Source: Dysidea avara
Taxonomy: Eukaryota > Porifera > Demospongiae > Dictyoceratida > Dysideidae
DNA length: 64,000 nucleotides
Reading direction: 5' to 3'
NCBI RefSeq assembly: GCF_963678975.1
Contig: NC_089273.1
Location: forward strand, 27,471,073 to 27,535,072
Shown here: piece by piece, positions 46,984 to 58,273 of the stretch
Numbering within the stretch: position 1 is the first letter of the stretch
Layout of the letters: each line of letters starts with the position of its first letter
Notes under the pieces: model-generated
What the model was told of the DNA's origin: nothing
The model's input: only the letters and a program-made list of their open reading frames with translations
Databases searched by the model: none
Translations under genes and position numbers: made by a program

Positions 46984-49900
46984 CTAATTATCATCACTGT
47001 CACTGTCATCATTTTCGATGTTAAAGTCTTCATCATTTGTACATTCACCATCTGTACCGCACAAGTAGAGTTCCGTGCAAGGTAAGTTGTTGCATCGGCA
47101 TGAACATCTTAGCGTGGAGCAGTTAGTTTTACATTGACATCTTACCATCTCAACAATAGCTTGTGGTGCAGGAAGAACCAATGTTGTGACTGGCAGCAAC
47201 TGGCTGTCTGTGTCCTTATAGTAGCCAAATTGTAGTGGCTCAAAAGGTTGTTGATGCATGACAGTGGCTTGGTACCATACTCGACTTTGTAAACGTACAC
47301 GCTTTATATGCTCTTCTAGTGCACCAAGTGTAGGTGGCAACTTGTTGCTTTCTGCAAGTTGTTTACAGAACATGTGCCATCTTAAATCAGGTATACTAGT
47401 AATTCGAACACCTTTTGGACAGTACTTTAAGCAAACAAACTTCTCCAGTTCATCTTTAACTTCTTGTGCTAGATCACCTTCAACCGGTAGTTTCAGGAGT
47501 GCTCTTGGTAAGTCCATATCAGCTTTCATGTATTGCTGAAACCATTTCATTTTGCTTATTCCTGAGAATTTCCCTACATTGTCAGTTCCAGTGAATGCAT
47601 GGAATATAGGTAAAGCTCTTGCCTTTTCCTCACCCAAAGCTCTCCACATTGGTTGAATATCTATGATACCTGATATCATTGAAATTGATGACTTTTTACA
47701 GAGCCTTTCATAGTGTCCTATGGTCAAAACCAAAACACCTGTATCTGGAGTGAAAAACATTAGTTCTGCATTTGGACACCGCTGCAATGCTTCGGCTGCC
47801 AGACAGATCATGATTGTGTCAGCCTCTTCATGATTATTTTCTTCAAAGGTTAGGTCTCTGTTGCTTCTGGTTTGACCTGATGCTGATGTGATGAATAGCT
47901 GAGGTGAGTCCATTTTGCAATTAAGCGTTTCTTGTGCAAGATATACTGATAGGTCTGCTTTTGTTTTTTCATGTGATAAAAACCGTGTCAGCGGAATATG
48001 TTTGATGTTTATGTCATCTTCAATCTTGTACTGTACAGCAGCTTTGCCTTGTCGGCGTCTCTCTCTAGTTTTCTCTTTCAGTGAGTCAGGTTTGTATGTA
48101 TCAAAGACCAGTATAACTTCACTGAATCCTGCTGTCATATTTGTGAGCTTGCCAATGAAACCCTGGGCTAGATCTTTCACTGTGCTAAATGTCCCCTTTT
48201 TATTTTTCGTCATCTTCTAGACAAGAACCATTCCATCAACAATGGCAATCTTTGAATTTGCTAGAGATGTTAATGCAAGACCACCCTGCTCATTGGGAGC
48301 CAACATTTCATTGTGGTCATTTCGATCAACTGTGCTTGCTAATTTCTCAAGGTCATGTATCAGTTTTGACTTGTCAGTGCACACCAGCATTGATCCATCT
48401 GGTGCAAAAAGTGCTCTTGGAGTCAATGTAAATTCATAGTTACCAACTGCATTCTTTTGATCAATGTCCCTGTTGGACCTAGTTAAAACCATCAGACGAC
48501 CATACAAGTTTTTGGTCTCTTTCATATCAACTGTCTGATCACGGATCTTTAGAGTTAGCTTCTTGCTACCAGACATGTACATTTTGTTGTTCTGCTTTTT
48601 GACTGGTGCCCAAAGACTGGTGTCTCCATTGATACGTTCAGCAACATACTCTTCATAAAGCTTCTGGCCAATTTCATCAGTATTTAAGATCTGTGGAACA
48701 TATTCTTGTGGTACATATGCATTTGTGATGAAATTATATAACTGGTTTCCTTCAGCAGCAAATGGATTACCATGGCTTAGTATTGCAGCTTTGATTTTGT
48801 CAACAGCTTGACGTTCTTGTCGGATAACAGAAAGTTGTACATCATGATGCCCTTCTGGCTTGTTCACCTGGAGCCCAAACTGCCCTTTAAACTCAGTTGA
48901 TAAACGTGACATTTCTGGAGAAGCCAAGAAAAAACGTTGCCTAGCATTTGAATTATTTGAAATGCCTACTAAGCCAGTATGGACTTTCATCATCCTGTTA
49001 AGATGTTCACAGGCATGGTCAGAACCCAATGAAACAAATGGTATCTCACTCTTGGTGACAGATAAATTTCCATCTTCAAGTTCTTTCCATGTTGCTGGAT
49101 GTTTTGTCTTCAATTCATGCATGTCTGCAATATATCTTGGCCAGAGCCGTTTGTATTTTATTCGATCAAAAGCAAAGAAAATTTTGCTCAGTGCTTCCCC
49201 AGCTTCCAGATGTAGAGTGATATCAGCATTTCTGGATGCTTCAACAAAAAACAAGATAGTTTCAACCCTGTGGAGGTAATTCATCAATGACTTGAACATA
49301 GCATTAGATGACTTCTGTTCTTCCCACGTTTTAAGCTGTTGAATGACCTCCTCTTTCTTTAGGACTTCAAGCAGATTGGTGTTGGCAATCCTGATGCACT
49401 GCGGTCCATCACTTCCACCAGAGGCCATGTTGATACATGCTTCCTGTATTTCTTTTGTTGAACTCAAGCAATCCTCCATTAGGTGTGGCATCTCTGTGAA
49501 GAACTGTTCCAAGACAAGTTCATACAAAGCCATATATGTGTGGATATGTGCGCTAAGTGCTCTCTTGTAATGGCTACACTTGAGAATCTGCCTCACTGTA
49601 GAGGACCCATAAACATCAGCTTCAATCCAAGCATCATCAATTCCTGAATTCTCAATTGAGGTTCCTAGAGCCCTCAGAGAAGCCATCACGGTATGCAGCT
49701 CTCCAAGTCTCAGAACAATTTCATCTTTCAAGTTGGGTCTTGCATCTAGCAGCTGTACTGCCTTCTCATATAGTGCCATGTCAATAGTTATGACAGCTGG
49801 ATGGTCTTGACCAACTACTAAAGTCTTTAATTGAGATGCTCGCAACATTACTGTCATTATTGTAGGCCACTCATGTGCAACCTCTGGAAGTAGAGGCAAA

Positions 49901-51845
49901 GCACCCACCTGAGTAACTGACTGACCAGGTGACACTAGTGATTTGTACCCTGCCCAGCCTGGGATGTGTACTTGTAATTCACTTTCTGCTGATCGTGATG
50001 AAAGAGCAGATGCAATCATCCACCCAAGAGTGTTTAGTTGATATGATTCAGCAACACCTCCAGAATTCACTTCAAACTCATGATCTCTCTTGTATGGACC
50101 AGGTTTTGGTTTGCCACATGGCTTAATGGGTACATGATAAGGAAGAACTGATAAGTTTTTGGCTTTATGAATTTCCAGACTTGGTGCTAAATGTTCTCCT
50201 GATGCACTAGCCTTTTGATACACTGCTGTGATTGTACCATGTGTCGTGCCTTTGCCATCCACAGTGTCTTCAGCAAAGTCAGTATTGTCAATAGCAAAGA
50301 AAACAAATGTACCCTTCTTGAGGAATGGTGGTACATAGAGCCCACCAAATTTTTTAGTGTTTTCCACAACAGCATTGGCAATTGCTGTTTCTAGGAGCAA
50401 AGTACGGTTGTATGATATGCAGTAGTTCTGTGCATGAAGGAGATTCATCAGTGTCTTGTTCCTAGTGTCATGATGGATGGTGAGGGCCAACCCCAGGACC
50501 TGTGGGTTTTCTCGTGAGCGTGGTATCCGGAATGCATCAGAGGGCCTCTTGTGCTTGTGTTGCACTTGTCTCCTGGTTTTGAAGGCGTACATTATATTCT
50601 GACAAATGGTCAAAGCAGATCTATCAACTGTCCTATTTTTCACCTCTGTTTGTAGCTCCTCCTCAGATCCCACCAAAATCCACCGTATCAGGTTGTAGAG
50701 TTCAGTATGAATATCATCCCTTGTGCTGGATACTATCATCGCATTATTTTTCTCCTCCTCAGCAGATTTGGAAATGCTCTCACGTACCATTTTCGCTGTC
50801 TTATATATCATCTTTGTCTTTTCTATTTCATTGGTGGAGTTTTGCATCAAGGAAGTGCAGACCATGTCTTCTTCGCATGCTTCAGGACAGTAAAGAAGAG
50901 ATGGCTTTCTTCTATCCTTCTGTCTCGTTGACTTTACAGTTGGTAATTCTGAAAGAATTTTGTCCTTCAGCCATTGCCTTGTCAGAGTTGGAATGTGTTT
51001 TTGAGCCTCATCCTTTCCACCAAGCATAGATATGTAGGTTGTCTCAATAACATCCTTGGGAAGATAAACTTTGCTTTGGGTATGAACATCTACTAGATTG
51101 ATCAATTCAATCCAGCATGACATCTGCATTGGGAGGGGAATCTGTGGAGACTTTACTTGATTGCAGGCATCATCCCTTAGTACATGGAATACATGTTGTG
51201 TCCAGTATACCTTGTAGTATCGAACATCAATTGCATGAGCATCACCAGGTGATATTGCATTATTTAAACGTGTCATCAATACTGGATTCTGTGAGATTTT
51301 AACAGCTTGTTGAAGTTCCTTCCCAGCATTTTCAGTGCATACTGTGAAGAGATCCTGGCCATCACCCTTTTGACAAAAAAAGCAGTAATATTACCTCAAC
51401 GGTTCTGTTGCAGATCTGGTGAAAGGTGCTGAGCTACTAGGTGCTGTATCTGTTTCAGTTTCATCCATTTTAAATCGTGTTCTTTTATGTCCACGTTTTT
51501 TGCAGTATATGTTCTGGTACAAATAGCATGTTCTAAACAATCACTTGCTCGTTGGATTGATATTGCATTTGTGGCATCAGAATAACAGCTACGATGCCAC
51601 ACAGGCTTGTTTTCAATGAATGTTTTACTGCTCATTTCTTTCAAGTATCCATTGATATCAACATATACTCCATCCTGCAAACTGGCCCTTTCTTCAACTG
51701 CATTGGGTAATTTCTGATATGATTCAGTTTTGGGATTTTTAACCAATGTTCCTTTTTTAGGAGTAGATTCCTGACAAATAATGCACATTTTCCAGTCAAG
51801 TTCTTTGGATGAACTTATAGAGCTTGTTCCCAGTTCACTACTCAT
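46984..51845 (-). pseudogene. Academ-type transposase with C-terminal XPG/FEN1-like nuclease
   Basis: The N-terminal part (from 51845) has a CIIC...H...C pattern. A frame change near 51475-51490 and a TAA at 51391-51393 precede YYCFFCQKGDGQD, where the main frame starts. That frame is open for over 1,050 codons to a TAG at 48217-48219, then continues in the same frame for 409 codons. The TAG sits between IAIVDGMVLV and KMTKNKKG, where Gln (CAG) would fit. The end is an XPG/FEN1-like fold: IVDGM and LVFDTYKPDSLKEKTRERRR (N region), HEEADTIMICLAAEAL and FFTPDTGVLVL (I region), then FTGTDNVGKFSGISK (helix-turn-helix region). The second Asp expected in TPDTD is Gly here. A Cys-rich tail (RCQC, CRC, LPC and more) precedes an acidic end. 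The middle ~900 residues have no fold recognised by eye. Confidence 0.8.
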
Positions 51846-52489
51846 GATGTGCTGGGAACCGAATAAGCAACAACACTAAACACATGCACTAGCTTAAAAG
51901 GGACAGAACAAACTTACTGAGGAAATTGTGAATTGTCAGTAGAGATGTCAGTAACAGTCCTTCTCCAAACTGTAGTAAACTAAACTGAGCATGTCCTGAA
52001 GATTACTGGCTTCCAATGCAAGATTTTAGACACCAACATGCAAAGAATGTTTGATATTTGCAAGGTGTGCAGGATTTTTCATGCTGGTAAGACACCTGTA
52101 CACAGGTGTCACCTTTGACAAATAAACTGCATACTTTGTGGATTCTAACAAAACTCCACACACACACAGGCCATTGCTCAAATAATATGACACATATAGC
52201 TATTGCTAAATTCTTTAGCAGATAAACACCCCTCAGCAATGATGCAATAATCAATTATAACATCATTCCTTCAGATTGTTTATCCTCTGAAGAATCCTAG
52301 CTCTACTTGTCTTACATGCAAGAGTGACGATTAAACTACACCCTGTATAATGAACGAAGGAAACTTTCCTATGTAATAAACAAAACTTTTACTTTATGTG
52401 ACCGTTTGTGATATAGATTATTATCACCAGAGATGTAAAAGTATAACCAATAAATTTGTAGGGGACTTTCTATGTCAAACAATCATTAA

Positions 52490-52669
52490 ATACCAGATAT
52501 TTCTTATTTAGTTAGCTGCTGTTTTAAAACTGAAAATTGACAACTTTGTAAACATCTGTGCAAATGTAAACATTGATTTTCAGATTCCTCATGCTCTAAG
52601 CTTTCCAAAAATATATTGGTTTGCTAATCTCCATAAATTTTGAACAAAAGTACATAGTGAACCTGACTA
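52490..52669 (-). repeat. Right TIR of the Academ-like element
   Basis: The reverse complement starts TAGTCAGGTTCACTATG and continues through TTATGGAGATTAGCAAAC, AAGCTTAGAGCATGAGGAAT and CATTTGCACAGATG. It pairs with both parts of the interrupted left TIR. Confidence 0.9.
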
Positions 52670-53801
52670 TATAAGCACCACTACTGCAATGGTGCAGGTA
52701 TAAGCACCATTTTATGAACAGAGGATGCCAATGAACTCCTGTTTCTTTCTGTATAGCCTGATGCTGTTGCCTCCAAAATATCATCTGAAAAGAATCTTCA
52801 TCATACTGCTTGCTTACACTGTCCTCATGTTGATCTATAACAGTTACTAGGTCATCATGTAGATCTTGTTCAACATTGAGCCCTTGTGTTTCATTTAATT
52901 TCTTAACTTTTCTTGTAATTGGTTCACCAACTTGTTGCTACTGTTTAAGTGACTTTGTAATGCTTGTACTCAGAGCGAAACGTCTGGAGCTGTCAAGTAA
53001 TCAAGGTTGGCATGCATGTGGCTACTCGGAGAAGTAATGGTATGTGAAGTAGGAGATCTAGATGCATCATTTCTTGCTCTGTTGTGTAATCGTGTTGCTG
53101 TAGATTGTAAGGTTTTACGATGTGCAGCACACTTTGTATACCTGATCACTCACAATGACTTGACACTACCGGTGTCTAATAGTCTGTCTACTGTCATTGG
53201 TAACAATGTTGGCAACCAGTGTTCTACCTATATGTACAATATTAATATAATGCAAAACTAAATATATTATGAAGTATAACTTACGATCTGTTCCATAGCA
53301 TTTTCCTTTATTGTGAACTACCAGATTAGGAAATTCCAAGCACAGGCTTCCTTCACATAAATGAAAAGTGTTTATTTTATTCAACAATACAATTATATCA
53401 TTGACACAAGAAATACGAGATCCAACTGGAGTATCTAATTGTGGTAGGTTGATGGTGTAGCCCTCCAGAGTGACACAATATTCAAAGTTGGAAGATATTT
53501 GAACTCATACACTGATATGTGGAGGAGAAAATTTCATCTTGGTTAAACTAAGCCACTCAGAAGTACTCTCAACAATGTTCCAGCCTGGGATGCCATTCTT
53601 GCTCAAGCGATCATGTAACTCCATCAATCCTTTCACTTTATTATGAGTGAACGATAGTAGTGGTAATGATACAAAATCTGTGTCTGGATTGCTACTATTG
53701 GAGGATGCCACTGATTCAAAAGTTAAACTGGCTGCTAGCTTTGCTTTTCTTTTCTTTCTGTAGCCTTTAACAGAAGAAAGTTTTAACTTCTGCTTACTCA
53801 T
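52670..53801 (-). pseudogene. P-element-like transposase, N-terminal part
   Basis: The first exon begins MSKQKLKLSSVKGYRKKRK and includes LMELHDRLSKNGIPGWNIV. An intron of 57 bases (53284-53228, GTAAGT to CATATAG) joins AMEQI to VEHWLPTLLP. The next exon, with several stops, reads MTVDRLLDTGSVKSL, YTKCAAHRKTLQSTATRLHN, SSHMHANLDYL and a coiled-coil-like stretch. It ends with FWRQQHQAIQKE and HWHPLFIKWCLYLHHCSSGA, directly before the transposon insertion site. The order and motifs are those of P/THAP9-type transposases. No THAP zinc finger is seen at the N-terminus, so that exon is lost or lies upstream unrecognised. Multiple stops make it inactive apart from the insertion. Confidence 0.8.
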
Positions 53802-54521
53802 ATTGATTTACACCTGAAACAAACAAAAAAATGCGTTTTCCCCTGCGCGTTTAATCAAGCAATGGTTAGTACATTGTTGGTGATGAATGACATATTTAAA
53901 TTTTTTTTTTATTATACCTTACACAGATAAACGATTCCATACATAATCCAGTTCGATAGCATATATCTTGTTTATCCTAACCACGGAGAAATGGACTTGA
54001 CAGACAACAGTACAGGCTGTTACAGCTAGCAAAACAAAGGTCTGCAAACTCGAGCGACAAGACTGAAACAGCGAATTCAAAAGAAACAAGGCCGCAGAAC
54101 TATATTGGTTCGATTGGTGATTAAAAGTTATCTGTCCCAGGCAAGTTTGACAAACATCCCATTCAGAATCATTAACTTACGGCTAGCAAAGTGGATACGG
54201 CGATGCCCTAAAAAATCGTCTATTTCGAAGCTCCTGACTTCCCGAAAGAAACTGCAACGATGTTAAACGATAAAGGAACAGTTTAGTCCAGCACATGCAG
54301 GCTTTATAATGGTAGCGTTGTACTTGTTGAGAATTTTCTCTTCACATTCCACACCAATTAACTAGAGATGCTGATACGCCAGCAAGACTGTACAGACGGT
54401 ATTGGCTCAAGAGTGGGGTTTCCAATCCCGGGGGGTGTAGTATCTATGATAGTACCTAATTGCTAGATTCACCATGAACCCGGAGGTACGATTGTTGTCA
54501 TCACAGAAATATTGATTTTAG
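53802..54521. other. Unassigned spacer
   Basis: No gene is recognised. A block at 54455-54515 (CACCATGAACCCGGAGG and GATTGTTGTCATCACAG) resembles the reverse complement of ~60122-60245, so part of this is a dispersed repeat. Confidence 0.5.
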
Positions 54522-55030
54522 TAGAGCAGCTCAGGTATTTCCGATCACCATGTACTTTCGGACGCAATATTTCCTAAAGAAGCAACAAGACTCGATCAAT
54601 TATTACACTATTATGAAGACCTATGACTATAACCTCCATATATAAAATATAAAAAGATTCGGTTATATCGTGTGGCTGAAGGGACCTCGGAAATCCACTG
54701 TCCAAAAACGTCGATGCTCGGACAAGGACATGTACGCTCGGACCCCACCCTCTACACCCTTCCCATGCAACTTCAAAAGCTATTGTGTGGTAGTGATTGA
54801 TAGAACTAACCTTGAGCTACCCCATGATATAAGCAGATTAGATTTTTATTAGCTGGTATTGTAGATAGCCGATTTTTTTCCCAGAGGTGGTAACTTGATC
54901 AAACGTCGGACGCAAAAATTCATTTTATTTTCGACTTTTCATTTATTTGTGATAATTTTGGTATTTTATGACTTTCAGTAAAGTACTACCTGAAAAGGTT
55001 TTAAATATAGCAATTTAAACTCAGGTATAG

Positions 55031-56940
55031 GGCATGGTTATCATATCAAGATTCCGATTGAGGACTCTGAAGCTCTTCCTCCTGTTGATTCCTATGTGTA
55101 TGTAAAGTGGACAGAAGCTGGAGAGGAACCACCTGGTTGGTACAAGGCGCGAGTTGGTCAGTACTTCCTAGACAGATCGTGTAAAATTGTTTATGATGAC
55201 AGTGATGATCAAGTTGTTTCTGAAGTTGTTGCTTTACATACAATAGAGTGGAAACCATGTGCTAAAAGAGCAAGGAACTTTGTCTCCCTTGATGGGAAAC
55301 CTGCTTTTACCAAAGCCAACGGGAAACCATCAGTTAAATTTGCTGACTCAATGGAACACTCACTCAAAGGATATGCTGACGATGTCACTTTGATCTCCTG
55401 TGATATCGATGTTCATAAATCAGTTTTACAAACAATTGACCTGAAGGCAGCAGATTTGGACTTGACTTTTAAACCATCTAAATGTATTTCCTTTCTATTT
55501 GATGGCTCCAAAGTTGCGCCAATGGGCTTGCCATTATCCAAAGGTACAACTGGACCCATCAGAGAAGGCCAAACCAAATTTTTAGGAAAGTTAATTGATG
55601 TCTCTTTGAGTGCTACCAAGAAAGCTGCAGGCAAGCGTATGATAAGCCATCTTACTGACCTACTTTCTGCATTTGACTCACTCCCCATCCGTGGTGAGTA
55701 CAAACTGTGGATTTACCATACCTATATTCTCTCACTGACATGGTTTCATTTGTGTGTTGATGCTGTCTCCAGGGGGACCATCTCCAAGTTAGAATCTATT
55801 GCCACGCGGTTTCTGAAGAAATGGCTGAATTTTCCCCGGAGTGCTACACGAGTTATTCTGTACTACCCAGGTGTTTGTTGTCCTAGTATTTCTCATGTCT
55901 CCAGGGAGGCAAAACTAAGTTTGCTAGCCTGTTTCAGTGCCTCCTCTGACTTGCGGCTCCAGGAACTTAGCCTCCATTTGCGTCTTGGGAATGTTGCTCT
56001 ACAAATCCAAGACAATGACTATTCCATCCTGTCGATTGCTCAAAAACAATTATCTGCCTTCCCATCAGCTCGGTCGTTATATATTAAGGCTAAGCACCAG
56101 TTGTCAGATTCCATCAAAGCTCAATGCAAAGACCATTTACAGTCACTAACTGTTCAGTCAAAGTTTGAGAGTTCCGCTGAACTAGAGAGCTCCTGTAAAA
56201 CTTGGAACAGGCTACTGAAGGGATTCCACCCCGGTCAATTGTCATTCCTCCTTCGTGCAGCATCTGACACTCTACCCACCGCTGTGAATTTACAGAGATG
56301 GTCCATCCTATGTGAAGCGAAGTGTTTGCTTTGCGATTCACGGCGCCCAACAACTGCTCATGTTTTAAGTAGCTGCCCTGCAGCATTAAATCAACAGCGG
56401 TATACCTACCATCATGATCAGGTTCTTCGTGTTTTGGCCACTAAACTTTCTGAAGCATTTGCTGACATCCCATTTGTTAAAGTGTTTGCTGATATACCTA
56501 ATTTCCATGCTGATAATTCTCCACAGTCTACAATTCCGATGAGTCTCCTTATTACATCCTACCGTCCAGACATTGTTATATATAATTCCCAGAGTTCTTC
56601 CATCACTCTGTTGGAACTAACATGCCCTCTGGACTCCATCCATCACATCCAGTCTGCTCGCAATAGGAAGCAGAGCAAAACTGAGTATCTGCAGCTGTTG
56701 GCTGAATTTGATCGCCTAAATATTGCTAACTATTATGACACCATTGAAATCACGGTACTTGGTCATTTTCAAGTGTCTTCCATCAAGAATTTATCTAGTT
56801 TGTTAAACTTTGTTCAAGCTGATATAAGGATTTCGAAGCACATTATTAAGGAATGGTTAGATGCTGCTGCCTCTGCCAGTATCTCTGCCTCTCAGAGAAT
56901 TTTTCTAGCACGAAACTGTACAGAGTGGTGCACAAATTAG
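55031..56940 (+). CDS. Partial RT polyprotein: Tudor-like segment, YADD, CCHC, R2-like nuclease
   Basis: An uninterrupted frame of over 600 codons with no native start. The first in-frame GTG is at 55096, but the frame is open from the insertion edge, so this is a truncated body. Order: Tudor/agenet-like segment at ~55096-55251 (VKWTEAGEEPPGWYKARV, IVYDD, LHTIEW), then GYADDVTLIS at ~55369-55398 and TKFLGKLIDV. Next come a thumb-like helical region, a CLLC...H...C knuckle (~56323-56376) with YTYHHDQVL, and YRPDIVIYN with ITLLELTCP, fitting an R2-type PD-(D/E)XK nuclease. It ends ASQRIFLARNCTEWCTN. The lack of stops suggests a young insertion, but without the RT fingers and first catalytic Asp it cannot be active. 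Confidence 0.85.
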
Positions 56941-57117
56941 ACAGTTTTATTTTTGTAATTACAGTAATTAGTCTTTTTTGTTGTTGTTTTTGCCTTGCCA
57001 TGCCCACAGTGTAGTCCTCTACTTTTTGTGTTTGCATGCTGTCCGAGGTTTCACATGCCTATTTGTTTTGTTGTACATCTTTTCATCACAATTGTTAATG
57101 ATGGTTATCTCTTTGTT
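55031..57117 (+). mobile_element. 5'-truncated R2-like retroelement with Tudor-like segment
   Basis: Arm comparison puts the insertion between AGGTATAGG and the TTTTTCGTCA word, so the limits are known within a few bases. It starts inside the protein and ends with a T/G-rich 3' untranslated part containing CCTTGCCATGCCCAC, shared with the nested copy at 14.6-15.1 kb. Confidence 0.88.
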
Positions 57118-57641
57118 TTTCGTCAGTTCTAGGTGGAAGAAACCAAGCTACATATAGCTGTAGTATAGTACGTCTACACAAATTAGCTAAATAAGGCCAC
57201 TCCTCTTACTCATTTTACACTTTTGAAATTATAAAATCAATTTCAGGTAGTGGAGGTCAGCAATAAGCTGCAACAGTGTACAAAACCTCGCTAACGCACA
57301 TATGACTGTTCTATTAGAGTAGGTTTATTGGTTGAGTGAATTTCACTTGTTAACTTTCGTGTTGTAAGCTCCTGTATTTTTCTAGAATCTGTTCTGGAAC
57401 AATTCATGTATGTTGGGTCATGCAAACACGAAAACCTGTACAATTTAAACCAGCGAAATTTGCTCAATACATAAACTACTCTAATAGAACAGTCATATAT
57501 GCGGTAGCGAAGCTTCACACACTATTGCAGTTTACTGCTGACCTCCACTACCTGAAATTGACCGAAACAATATCAAAAATGTCAAATCAGTAGAGAAGTG
57601 GCCTTATTTAGCTAATTTGTATAGACGTACTATACTACAGC

Positions 57642-58273
57642 TACACTGTTAATATGAGGTGTTACAGGTGCACCGATCGTAAAGGTGTTCATGTACACCC
57701 ATGGTATTTACAACACCCTAAGGGAGTACTGTAGCACTAGGGGTGTTATTGAACACCACAAATGTCACTTTATTCCCCATAATAGCTAAGCCACTGTAAG
57801 GGTGTTTGCCTACACCTTGGTATATTGAAACCCACAATCGGATGCTTATATTAAAAATTAGGTTATAAATACATTTTGTTAACTTCTATAAGAGTGACTT
57901 GGAAACAACCATGTGATGAGTATAAAAGTGTTGCAAAAATATAATTGTGTACTGCTAATGTGGTTTGTTGTTAATCATTGCGTATAAATTGAAATCAACA
58001 TGAAGGTTACCGGAATGTTATAGCAAGCCTACGTTTCTTTTCAACAAAATGCCACTATGGAGAGCACTAGAACACCTTTAAAGTGTACTGTGATGCCTTT
58101 ATAGCTATTCCTAGAACACCCTTAGGGAGTATTGTAACGCCTTTGTATCACCTTTTAGTTGCTCCTAGAGCACCCCTGGGGAGTACTACAACTCCCTTCA
58201 AAGGAGTTTAATTTACACAGTAGTTAGAACTCCTCTAAAGGTGATTGGATTACACCCTATTTTTAACAGTGTA
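57642..58273. mobile_element. ~630-bp TA-flanked MITE (TACACTGTTAA ends)
   Basis: The ends TACACTGTTAA and TTAACAGTGTA are mirrored, with AGGTGT and ACACCCT further in. The opposite arm of the foldback gives the empty site with a single TA. The interior is built of repeated GGTGTT / AACACC words. TA duplication and CACTG ends point to the Tc1-mariner group; it is non-coding. Confidence 0.88.

Larger units (their letters stand above)
45828..52669 (-). mobile_element. 6.84-kb DNA transposon, Academ-like, nested in a P-element-like gene
   Basis: The ends are TAGTCAGGTTCACT on the left and its mirror on the right. The flanks CCTTAT and TATAAGC give a 3-base duplication TAT (45825-45827 and 52670-52672). 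Deleting the element plus one duplication restores the P-element-like reading frame across the site (GAY then KVLRNS). The TIRs extend for about 180 bases, the left one interrupted at 45905-46622. The cargo is one long minus-strand frame encoding an XPG/FEN1-type nuclease at its C-terminus plus a Cys-rich tail. Three-base duplications with an XPG-type nuclease and Cys-cluster match what is known of the Academ superfamily; the name is inference from these traits. Confidence 0.82.

Noticed and set aside
51361-51393. A 28-base intron between the N-terminal exon and main frame of the Academ-type gene
   Set aside because: GTAATA and AAAAG could be read as splice ends, but the length is too short and removal would delete the CFFC motif.
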